Shown here piece after piece: positions 1 to 5,537 of a DNA stretch of 5,554 nt. A program made the translations under genes and the position numbers. The stretch is from assembly GCA_024691145.1 (NCBI GenBank), contig JAILNW010000319.1, positions 1-5,554 of the forward strand, read 5' to 3'. The notes below the pieces were generated by a model. That model ran no database searches. It was not told the origin of the DNA and worked only from the letters and a program-made list of their open reading frames with translations. How positions within the stretch are numbered: position 1 is the first letter of the stretch; every line of letters starts with the position of its first letter. The DNA is from Lachnospiraceae bacterium. Lineage in GTDB: Bacteria; Bacillota; Clostridia; Lachnospirales; Lachnospiraceae.

Positions 1-517
1 CATTATTATCATTAATAATATAGGCATTTCTATATATATATTTTATATTGTCATATTCTATTAAATATTTTGTTCTATCTATTTTGTAATTTTTTATATT
101 ATCATATGACCAAGTATCCGTTCTTGGAACAATTGAAATAATATTTTTATTACTACCATATTTCACAACTACAAGTTCTCCACATGCATCACTATCAAGA
201 ACTTTTAACTTTCCGCTTTTACCCCTATATTCAGTAAGTGAATCTATATTAAGTTTTAATTCCATCTTATTCTCAGTATCGTGAAAATGAACGCTTCCAT
301 CTTCATTCACAGCCATAATTATGCCTTTAACTATATGGTAATTTTTATCCTCATATTCCTCTTTCTCTGCAGAAGTATAACTTTCTTCATCCAAGAAAAA
401 ATTATTCTTATTATTTTCTTCGTTTTCAGAAACACCACTTATAACCAGTATAATAATTATTACAAATATAATTACCAAAGCCACACTAATCAATCTTATT
501 TTATTAATATTATCCAT
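1..517 (-). CDS. Membrane-anchored protein of unknown function, N-terminal part (runs off the window)
   Basis: The reading frame is open from an ATG at 517 to the left edge, giving 172 codons with no stop, so the C-terminus lies outside the window. The start is MDNINKIRLI, followed by one hydrophobic segment at about residues 9-28. The basic residues before it suggest a cytoplasmic N-terminus and an exported remainder. Residues about 30-57 form an acidic, Asn/Glu-rich linker. After that, the sequence alternates hydrophobic and polar residues in a way that suggests a beta-rich extracellular domain (for example around 'LVVVKYG' and 'WSYDN'). I do not recognise the family and assign no function. 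A weak purine-rich GAAAGAAG sits just before the ATG. The gene starts only 13 bases beyond the pullulanase terminator, so it either depends on read-through or uses a promoter inside the end of the pullulanase gene. Real gene: likely. Function: unknown. Confidence 0.75.
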   Translation of the reverse strand, partial: MDNINKIRLISVALVIIFVIIIILVISGVSENEENNKNNFFLDEESYTSAEKEEYEDKNYHIVKGIIMAVNEDGSVHFHDTENKMELKLNIDSLTEYRGKSGKLKVLDSDACGELVVVKYGSNKNIISIVPRTDTWSYDNIKNYKIDRTKYLIEYDNIKYIYRNAYIINDNN

Positions 518-530
518 TTTATCTTCTTTC

Positions 531-564
531 AAAAAAACTGCCCCTATAAAATAGAGGCAGTTTT
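531..564 (-). terminator. Rho-independent terminator of the pullulanase gene
   Basis: On the minus strand a 9-bp perfect stem (AAAACTGCC paired with GGCAGTTTT, arms 534-542 and 556-564) is followed, after one mismatch, by 4 more pairs (CTAT/ATAG) and an AAA-type loop. The 3' arm runs into seven consecutive T on the minus strand (531-537). It begins about 25 bases after the pullulanase stop codon at 589-591. On the plus strand there are only four T after the stem and no gene to terminate, so the minus-strand role is the natural one. Confidence 0.88.
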
Positions 565-588
565 ATACTTATCTTTTAGATTAATTGT

Positions 589-3531
589 TTATTTATTCTT
601 TTCTTCTTCTTCGATAGACTTAAGAAGTCTGTTCTCAGATTTACTACCTACGATTTCTCTTTCTGTCTTAAGTGACTTAATATATGCTCTATTAGTAGTA
701 AAGTAAACACCAACACCAACAATCATCAATACAGCTGCTACTGCAAGTAATATTGAAACAAGTGTTGAGTTCTTTATGAGTGGCTTATACTCTTCAACAT
801 CATTTGAAGAAATAAGGTTGCTATTTCTTCCAGTAACATCAGTCTTAGTTGATCCACCATTACTATTTACAGCAAGTCTTGAAACAATCTTTGAAGCATT
901 AGGATCAGTTGTTGCACCCTTAACAAATGCATAACATGATACTGGTGCTATCTTAACTGTTCCGCTGCACTTCTCAATTACATCAGTTCCTGCTTTTTCT
1001 TCGTTAACACAAAGATTCCAGTTTCCTGAAGGAAGTGTAATTGTCTGCTCTTTTGTAGATGAATTAAATACAATATATAACCCATCTGCTACTTCACCAT
1101 TAACTTTATCAAGTGAGTATTCAATAATTCCAGCTTCTTTGTCATTCTTAATCTGATCAAAGTTCTCAATCTTTAATGCCTTGTCAACATCTGCTTTATT
1201 AGCACATCTTAATGCACTATGGTTCATTCTGAAATCAATTAATCCCTTGTAATAATCGTAAATACCATACTTCTTATTGTACTGGTCAGCTCTTTCATAA
1301 TCAATCTTGTTCATCTCATCGCCAGTATTATATGAATTGCTGCTTGTATCAACGATTTCGCCATCTTTAGCCTTAGTTCTTGCACCTTCTTCACCACTCA
1401 TAATAAATGGTATACCTTCAGATAACTGAACTATAGCTGCTGATAAGAAGTTCATCTTAATAACATCTTCTTCTGTACCAGTTGTTGAAAGTGTAATCTT
1501 ATCATAAATTGTATTGTTATCATGTGCTGAACAATAGTTAACAACCTGTGATGGATTAGCTGCCCAGTTTGGAGCACCCTTAATACCATCAACTATATCA
1601 GCAAGCTTGCCATATTTACCCTGTACAAATCCGCCTTCTTTTTTCTCGAATACACTACCTTTTATAGCATCACGGATATTATCACTGAAATAAGCAATTC
1701 TTTCAGTAGATCTAGCGTTATCCTTAAGAGCAAGCTTAGCTTCATCCTTAGTTAATATTGGTTTAGATGCATACCATCCTTCACCATATAAAATAACATC
1801 TTCATTAGTTGCTGATAATGCATCTGCAACCTGATTCATTGTTTCAACATCAATAAGTCCCATTAAATCCCATCTGAAACCATCAATATGATATTCATTC
1901 TGCCAGTAAGTTACACAGTCAATAATGTACTTTCTAACCATTGAACGCTCAGAAGCAACATCGTTACCACATCCCGAACCGTTTGAATTTGGTCTTGTAT
2001 AGTAACCTGGAACAAGTCTGTTATAACAGAACTCTGTTGTTTTATATACATGGTTAAATACAACGTCAGTAACTACACCGATATTGTTATTATGTAATGA
2101 CTGTACCATCTGCTTATACTCGTTAACTCTTACTTCACCCTTTTCAGGACTAGTTGAATATGAACCTTCAACTGCAAAGTAATTAACTGGATCATAACCC
2201 CAGTTATATCCTTCAGACTTAATCTCATCTACACTACCAAAATCATATGTTGGTAATAAATGTACGAAGTTTACACCTAAATTTTTAATATAATCAATTC
2301 CTGTAGGGAATCCTGACTTTGTCTTAGTTCCTGTCTCAGTAAATGCAAGATACTTTCCAGTATTCTTTATTCCTGAATTAGGATCACTTGAGAAATCTCT
2401 TACCTGTAACTCATAAAGAGAAGCATCTGTCTGCTCTTTTACTGTTACAAACTGATCCTTGTCCCAGCCAGTTGGATCTGTTGAGTCAAGATCGATTACC
2501 ATTGACTTTCCACCGTTAACACCAACAGCCTTAGCATATGGATCTCCTGCTTTTACTTCTTTACCATCAATTTTTGCACAATAGATATAGTATGTACCAT
2601 TAAGGTCACCATCAACAGTTGCAGACCATACACCTTTGTCGCCCTGTTTCATATCATACTGTTTGTCTTCATTTGTAAAATCCTGTTTTCCATCCTTGTA
2701 AGTGATAATCTTTACTTCTGTAGCAGTTGGAGCCCATAACTTAAATGTTGTGCTCTTCTTGCTCCATACAGCACCAAGATCATCTCCAGTATATGTATAC
2801 TTGTCTTCAAAATCTTTTGTTGAATAATAATCAACTGTTGCAAGAGCTACTTCTACACCATTATAGCTAATAGTGTACGCCTTTAAAGGATCAAGTTCTC
2901 CACCAATTGTAACAGTTGCTTTTCTATCACTGTCTAACTTTGCACCTGATACTTTAACTTCTTTTCCCTGAGCATCTTTAATCACAATTTTGCTTGCGTC
3001 AATAGAAGTACACTTTTCTGATAATACAGCTTCAATTTCCTTTGTATTATCATTCTTCTGTCTAGCTATAGTAAATACAGCACCTGAAGCCTTTACTGCC
3101 TTTGAGTCATCAATCTTAATATCAGCTGCAGTTCCTGCTTTTGCATTGCTTTTACTAATTACATAAACATCAATTGTTCCACCTGTAACACCAGCTGTTG
3201 GAATCTTTACATCATCATCTGATGGATCCTTATCTGCCCAGTCACCTTTTCTGACTATAATTCCAGCACTTTCTCCACCTGCTGGAACTGTTCCTGTTGC
3301 AATTGCTCCATTAGCATCTGCAGTTCCTGAAAACTTTACAGCAGTACCTTCACCGCCATCAAGCCACATCCAGACATCCCAATCTTTGTAGTTACCATCA
3401 TCCCTTAGATAATGAACATTAATAGTAATTTCTGATGCTGCCTTTGCATCAACTGGATTGAAGAAATCAACCCCAACCATGGAAACAACCATCGCGATTA
3501 ATAAAATAACCGCCTGTACCCTCTTTCTCAT
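589..3531 (-). CDS. pulA: Type I pullulanase (GH13), secreted, with CBM41 and CBM48 modules and a C-terminal membrane anchor
   Basis: This enzyme hydrolyses alpha-1,6 branch linkages in pullulan, amylopectin and related glucans outside the cell. In order (980 aa from the ATG) it has: a signal peptide (1 to about 31, ending in AKA); a CBM41 starch-binding module (about 34-126, aromatic cluster W51, W54, W56 and a later W98); a beta-rich linker module of uncertain family (about 137-235); CBM48 (about 250-345); the GH13 barrel (about 365-780); and a C-terminal beta domain to about 872. The type I signature YNWGYDP is at 442-448. Catalytic regions are complete: DVVFNH (489-494), FRWDLMG with nucleophile D555, YGEGW with acid/base E584, and SAHDNNT with D671. 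A Ser/Asn-rich spacer leads to one transmembrane segment (about 922-946) and a charged tail of about 34 residues. No LPXTG motif is seen. The frame also allows a TTG at 3534, but ATG 3531 sits 7 bases after AGGAGG and is preferred. The gene has its own promoter region and terminator. Confidence 0.96.
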   Translation of the reverse strand: MRKRVQAVILLIAMVVSMVGVDFFNPVDAKAASEITINVHYLRDDGNYKDWDVWMWLDGGEGTAVKFSGTADANGAIATGTVPAGGESAGIIVRKGDWADKDPSDDDVKIPTAGVTGGTIDVYVISKSNAKAGTAADIKIDDSKAVKASGAVFTIARQKNDNTKEIEAVLSEKCTSIDASKIVIKDAQGKEVKVSGAKLDSDRKATVTIGGELDPLKAYTISYNGVEVALATVDYYSTKDFEDKYTYTGDDLGAVWSKKSTTFKLWAPTATEVKIITYKDGKQDFTNEDKQYDMKQGDKGVWSATVDGDLNGTYYIYCAKIDGKEVKAGDPYAKAVGVNGGKSMVIDLDSTDPTGWDKDQFVTVKEQTDASLYELQVRDFSSDPNSGIKNTGKYLAFTETGTKTKSGFPTGIDYIKNLGVNFVHLLPTYDFGSVDEIKSEGYNWGYDPVNYFAVEGSYSTSPEKGEVRVNEYKQMVQSLHNNNIGVVTDVVFNHVYKTTEFCYNRLVPGYYTRPNSNGSGCGNDVASERSMVRKYIIDCVTYWQNEYHIDGFRWDLMGLIDVETMNQVADALSATNEDVILYGEGWYASKPILTKDEAKLALKDNARSTERIAYFSDNIRDAIKGSVFEKKEGGFVQGKYGKLADIVDGIKGAPNWAANPSQVVNYCSAHDNNTIYDKITLSTTGTEEDVIKMNFLSAAIVQLSEGIPFIMSGEEGARTKAKDGEIVDTSSNSYNTGDEMNKIDYERADQYNKKYGIYDYYKGLIDFRMNHSALRCANKADVDKALKIENFDQIKNDKEAGIIEYSLDKVNGEVADGLYIVFNSSTKEQTITLPSGNWNLCVNEEKAGTDVIEKCSGTVKIAPVSCYAFVKGATTDPNASKIVSRLAVNSNGGSTKTDVTGRNSNLISSNDVEEYKPLIKNSTLVSILLAVAAVLMIVGVGVYFTTNRAYIKSLKTEREIVGSKSENRLLKSIEEEEKNK

Positions 3532-3538
3532 CAATAAT

Positions 3539-3546
3539 CCTCCTTT
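3539..3546 (-). promoter_or_regulatory. Ribosome binding site that decides the pullulanase start
   Basis: The minus strand reads AAGGAGG followed by ATTATTG and then ATG. The 7-base gap to the ATG at 3531 is ideal, whereas the in-frame TTG at 3534 would be only 4 bases away. This supports the ATG start and a 980-residue product. Confidence 0.85.
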
Positions 3547-3563
3547 AGATAATTACTACATGA

Positions 3564-3592
3564 ATTATAACATAATTCTTATCCGAAAAAAA
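3564..3592 (-). promoter_or_regulatory. Proximal candidate promoter (P2) of the pullulanase gene
   Basis: A perfect TATAAT (3564-3569) is preceded by TGT, making an extended -10 element (TGTTATAAT). The -35 position at 17-base spacing (3587-3592) is only TTTTTT, a poor match, but extended -10 promoters tolerate this. A/T tracts lie further upstream (3602-3635). A start near 3557 would leave a leader of about 26 bases with the ribosome binding site in it. Confidence 0.6.
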
Positions 3593-3611
3593 GCGAATTC
3601 TAAAAATTCAC
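3593..3611. promoter_or_regulatory. Imperfect inverted repeat upstream of P2 (possible operator)
   Basis: GCGAATT and AATTCAC are 7-base arms with one mismatch and a 5-base spacer. They lie immediately upstream of the P2 -35 position and between the two candidate -10 boxes. The position suits a regulator of a carbohydrate gene, but no regulator is encoded nearby and the sequence is AT-rich enough for chance to matter. Confidence 0.3.
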
Positions 3612-3649
3612 AAAAATTTTTTTACGGAAAAAAAATACCGCCTAATCAT

Positions 3650-3677
3650 ATTATAACATTTCTTTTTCAGTTGTCAT
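3650..3677 (-). promoter_or_regulatory. Distal candidate promoter (P1) of the pullulanase gene
   Basis: The minus strand has ATGACA (3672-3677, five of six against TTGACA), a 16-base spacer, and TATAAT (3650-3655) with an upstream TGT, so it is an extended -10. The -35 box lies in the last codons of the DUF951 gene. The ten bases ATGTTATAAT are the same as at P2. A start near 3643 would give a leader of about 112 bases containing the inverted repeat at 3593-3611. Confidence 0.6.
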
Positions 3678-3867
3678 CACTTTTTTTTACTTTTCTTACA
3701 ATTTCTTTTATATTTTTCTCAAACTTACCCCTTGGCAGCATTAACTGGTGACCGCATTTCAGACATTTTATACGAAAATCCATGCCATTACGTAATATTT
3801 CCCATTCAAAGCCTCCGCATGGATGTTGTTTTTTCATCTTAACAATGTCTCCAATATTTAAATCCAT
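3667..3867 (-). CDS. DUF951 family small protein (YyzM-like), probable metal-binding
   Basis: This is a 66-residue protein from the ATG at 3867. The sequence MDLNIGDIVKMKKQHPCGG, then GMDFRIKCLKCGH and LPR, matches what I know of the DUF951 family (Bacillus YyzM type), whose members are usually about 60-70 residues and of unknown function. H15, C17, C35, C38 and H40 could form a zinc site; that is inference. The C-terminus is Lys-rich. An ATG at 3876 would add three residues, but its only purine-rich signal (AAAGAGG) directly abuts it. The same signal is 9 bases from the ATG at 3867, and the shorter form also starts as other family members do. The gene sits between the lipoprotein and the pullulanase, on the same strand, with gaps over 130 bases on both sides. 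It therefore looks independently transcribed. Its stop codon lies within pullulanase promoter P1. Confidence 0.88.
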   Translation of the reverse strand: MDLNIGDIVKMKKQHPCGGFEWEILRNGMDFRIKCLKCGHQLMLPRGKFEKNIKEIVRKVKKSDDN

Positions 3868-3951
3868 TAATTTCATCCTCTTTCCATTAATTTACAAATA
3901 TCCCCCATAACAAACCTTTCCACCTATATCACTGCCCAAAGTTTATATAAT

Positions 3952-4045
3952 CAGTCTGTAATAAAAACGTATATTAGCCATCACTCCCAATCAAACTTAC
4001 TGTTATAATTACCCTACGCAATGTAAAGAAACAATACAGACTGTA
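3952..4045. repeat. Perfect 9-bp inverted repeat with palindromic right copy
   Basis: CAGTCTGTA (3952-3960) is the exact reverse complement of TACAGACTG (4035-4043), with 74 bases between. The right copy extends to an 11-base palindrome, TACAG-A-CTGTA (4035-4045). Because of that symmetry the two sites can also be read as direct repeats, ATTACAGACTG and ATTACAGTCTG, on the minus strand. Centres are 85 bases apart. They could be paired operator sites, or the closing stem of a structured leader RNA for the DUF951 gene. Confidence 0.5.
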
Positions 4046-4059
4046 ATTATCCCTTATAC

Positions 4060-4088
4060 ATTATATGCAAATTAAATACAAAATGCAA
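4060..4088 (-). promoter_or_regulatory. Candidate promoter for the DUF951 gene
   Basis: The minus strand has TATAAT (4060-4065), a 17-base spacer and TTGCAT (4083-4088). The -10 is perfect; the -35 keeps only the TTG part of the consensus. A start near 4053 would give a leader of about 185 bases carrying both copies of the inverted repeat. Confidence 0.45.
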
Positions 4089-4109
4089 TACTGTATATGC
4101 TATTATGCT

Positions 4110-4892
4110 TTACAAAACAATTAACTCTTTGTAATATTTTAGCACACACTGTCCATATTCTGTTGCTGCACTTCCAGAACCATTATAGGCTGCAAAAAGT
4201 TTCACAAGAGTATCGTCACTGCAGTTATCAAAATCACTTATTCCTGAATAAACTGCCTTTGCTCTAAGTGTTTTTGCAACAAATAAAATATTATATTCAT
4301 CATCCTCCTTAAGGCTATACCAAACACTCTTCTTTGTAGCAATATCATCACCCAGAATATCACCACTTATAATTCCTTTATTAACAAGTGTATTATGCGA
4401 ATCCATGGCGGTCTTTGCAAAAATCTGTCCTAATCCGGTTGAACTGTCATTCTTTCCTTCTGCAGTACCGTTCTGCTCTAACTTGTTATAATAATCTTCC
4501 ACCATGCCATCACCAATTTCATCCACACGATCAATCATGGACATTTCCTTTAAAAGAATAGCTGTAATAAACTCTTTAGGCATCTTAACTTCCTTCGCAG
4601 CCTCTTCAATAACATCTTCATATCCCATTATCGTGTTTATAACCTCATCCGAGGAATAAATAGATGAGTTGTCCTTAATATCTTCTGTAATCATATCAGA
4701 TAAATTCTTATACTTTCCATCTAGAATAATCTCTGTTTTATCTTCTGTAATATCTTCAGGTACATCTGTTAATTCTGGTGCCTCTGTAACGGTAACACTT
4801 TCCTTAACATTCTGTACAAAATCATTGTTACATGCTGTAACAGTTAAAGATAATAATGCAAGACCTGCAAGTTTAAAACATACTTTTTTCAA
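4110..4892 (-). CDS. Lipoprotein with lysozyme-like / SLT-type transglycosylase domain
   Basis: This 260-residue protein has a lipoprotein signal (MKKVCFKLAG, hydrophobic core, lipobox TVTAC with C21 as the lipidation site). Residues about 22-60 are a Glu/Thr-rich linker. From about 88 the protein looks like a lysozyme-fold domain: a helix around 'MPKEFITAILLKEMS' with E116 as candidate catalytic Glu, then STGLGQIFAKTA (151-162), which resembles the G-L-M-Q...TA motif of lytic transglycosylases, and 'FAAYNGSG...YG' near the end (233-247). It would act on peptidoglycan at the outer face of the membrane. The gap between E116 and GLGQ is about 37 residues, longer than the roughly 20 of typical SLT domains, so this is a divergent branch or a related family. 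The start is TTG at 4892, 9 bases after AGGGG; no usable in-frame ATG precedes it. It is divergent from spmB. The family call is good; the exact activity is unproven. Confidence 0.8.
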   Translation of the reverse strand: MKKVCFKLAGLALLSLTVTACNNDFVQNVKESVTVTEAPELTDVPEDITEDKTEIILDGKYKNLSDMITEDIKDNSSIYSSDEVINTIMGYEDVIEEAAKEVKMPKEFITAILLKEMSMIDRVDEIGDGMVEDYYNKLEQNGTAEGKNDSSTGLGQIFAKTAMDSHNTLVNKGIISGDILGDDIATKKSVWYSLKEDDEYNILFVAKTLRAKAVYSGISDFDNCSDDTLVKLFAAYNGSGSAATEYGQCVLKYYKELIVL

Positions 4893-4901
4893 ATCATATG
4901 T

Positions 4902-4906
4902 CCCCT
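4902..4906 (-). promoter_or_regulatory. Ribosome binding site supporting the TTG start of the lipoprotein
   Basis: AGGGG on the minus strand lies 9 bases from the TTG at 4892. An ATG at 4897 is closer, but its frame (ATG ATT TGA) ends after two codons and overlaps the TTG, so it cannot be the start of this protein. Confidence 0.6.
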
Positions 4907-4928
4907 CTCTACTAAAATATCTGCCTTA

Positions 4929-4958
4929 ATTTTACCATATTTTCACATTCATAATCAA
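4929..4958 (-). promoter_or_regulatory. Candidate vegetative promoter of the lipoprotein gene
   Basis: The minus strand has TTGATT (4953-4958), an 18-base spacer and TAAAAT (4929-4934) preceded by TGG, which makes an extended -10. A start near 4922 leaves a leader of about 30 bases holding the ribosome binding site. The -35 box overlaps the candidate sigma-E promoter of the divergent spmB gene. Confidence 0.55.
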
Positions 4959-4977
4959 CAGTACAATTACATATAGT
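4949..4977 (+). promoter_or_regulatory. Sigma-E-like sporulation promoter of spmB
   Basis: TCATAAT (4949-4955) fits the Bacillus sigma-E -35 consensus KMATATT at six of seven positions. CATATAGT (4970-4977) fits the -10 consensus CATACAHT at six of eight. The gap is exactly the expected 14 bases. In B. subtilis spmB is transcribed in the mother cell under sigma-E, so the match agrees with the gene. The start would fall near 4984, just before the AAGGAG at 4996-5001. Confidence 0.5.
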
Positions 4978-5006
4978 AAATTGAATACATCATTTAAGGA
5001 GTTTGC

Positions 5007-5537
5007 ATGAATTTTTTATTATATTTATCAGACTACATTATCCCCTTTACAATTGCATACATAATAGCCTATGGTCTCATATCCCACTGCAATATATTTG
5101 AAGAATTTTCTGCTGGTGCAAAAGAAGGCATAAGTATAATCATTTCCATTATCCCAACATTAATCGCATTAATGGTATCAATAGGTATCCTTCGCTCCTG
5201 TGGTCTGACAGAAGCAATTACAAATGTGCTTAATAATCATTTCCCTTTACCAGCCTTTCCTTCTGCACTCTTTCCCCTTGTGCTAATAAAAATGTTTTCC
5301 TCTTCTGCAGCAACAAGCCTGCTTTTAGATTTGTATAAACAGTATGGTACAGATTCCTATACAGGATTTCTTGCATCTGTAATTATGGGCTGTTCCGAAA
5401 CAGTATTCTATACAATTTCTATTTACAGTACAGCAGGTAATATTAAGAAAACCCGTTATATAGTGCCTGGTGCCTTATTTGCAACCCTCTCTGGAATAAT
5501 AATATCTGTTATTTTAACATCAGCATTATATACATAA
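5007..5537 (+). CDS. spmB: Spore maturation protein SpmB
   Basis: This 176-residue integral membrane protein has the normal length for SpmB. SpmB belongs to the nucleoside-recognition (Gate) domain family and, together with SpmA, is needed in Bacillus for full dehydration of the spore core and hence heat resistance. Hydrophobic segments lie at about 9-27, 42-62, 85-96, 119-140 and 152-173. Family motifs seen are GAKEG (37-41), SSSAAT (98-103), YGTDSYTGFLAS (113-124), MGCSETVFYT (127-136) and KKTRY (147-151). The ATG is 5 bases after AAGGAG. In Bacillus and many clostridia spmA lies directly upstream of spmB. Here the upstream gene is a divergent lipoprotein instead, so spmA is elsewhere, downstream or absent. 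A sigma-E-like promoter precedes the gene. The stop is 17 bases from the window edge, so an operon beyond it cannot be judged. Confidence 0.93.
   Translation: MNFLLYLSDYIIPFTIAYIIAYGLISHCNIFEEFSAGAKEGISIIISIIPTLIALMVSIGILRSCGLTEAITNVLNNHFPLPAFPSALFPLVLIKMFSSSAATSLLLDLYKQYGTDSYTGFLASVIMGCSETVFYTISIYSTAGNIKKTRYIVPGALFATLSGIIISVILTSALYT

Larger units (their letters stand above)
3868..4109. other. Gene-free leader and spacer between the lipoprotein and DUF951 genes
   Basis: No long reading frame on either strand is convincing here. The stretch holds a candidate minus-strand promoter at 4060-4088, two copies of an ATTACAGWCTG element, and a very short frame at 3873-3908. No convincing intrinsic terminator follows the lipoprotein stop codon at 4110. 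The two genes could therefore be partly co-transcribed. Confidence 0.6.

Noticed and set aside
281..706. Plus-strand frame of 141 codons
   Set aside because: It lies opposite the partial minus-strand gene, the terminator and the pullulanase end. The product is low-complexity (Ile/Phe/Tyr/Asn-rich) with no ribosome binding site, so it is a shadow of AT-rich coding DNA.
3532..3534. TTG as pullulanase start
   Set aside because: It is only 4 bases from AGGAGG, while the next codon is an ATG at the ideal 7 bases.
3617..3636. T-rich stretch before P2 as a terminator of the DUF951 gene
   Set aside because: Only three or four G/C pairs could form around a homopolymer loop; it is better read as A/T tracts upstream of P2.
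3458..3751. Plus-strand frame of 97 codons
   Set aside because: It overlaps the pullulanase signal peptide, its promoter region and the DUF951 gene on the other strand, and the product is low-complexity.
4001..4009. TGTTATAAT on the plus strand as a promoter
   Set aside because: No -35 at a workable distance and no plus-strand gene downstream for about 1 kb.
4085..4100. Hairpin after the lipoprotein gene as a terminator
   Set aside because: The stem is about six pairs with a bulge, AT-rich, and has no T run after it on the minus strand.
4669..4929. Plus-strand frame of 86 codons
   Set aside because: It is antisense to the lipoprotein N-terminus, Ser/Val-rich, and has no ribosome binding site.
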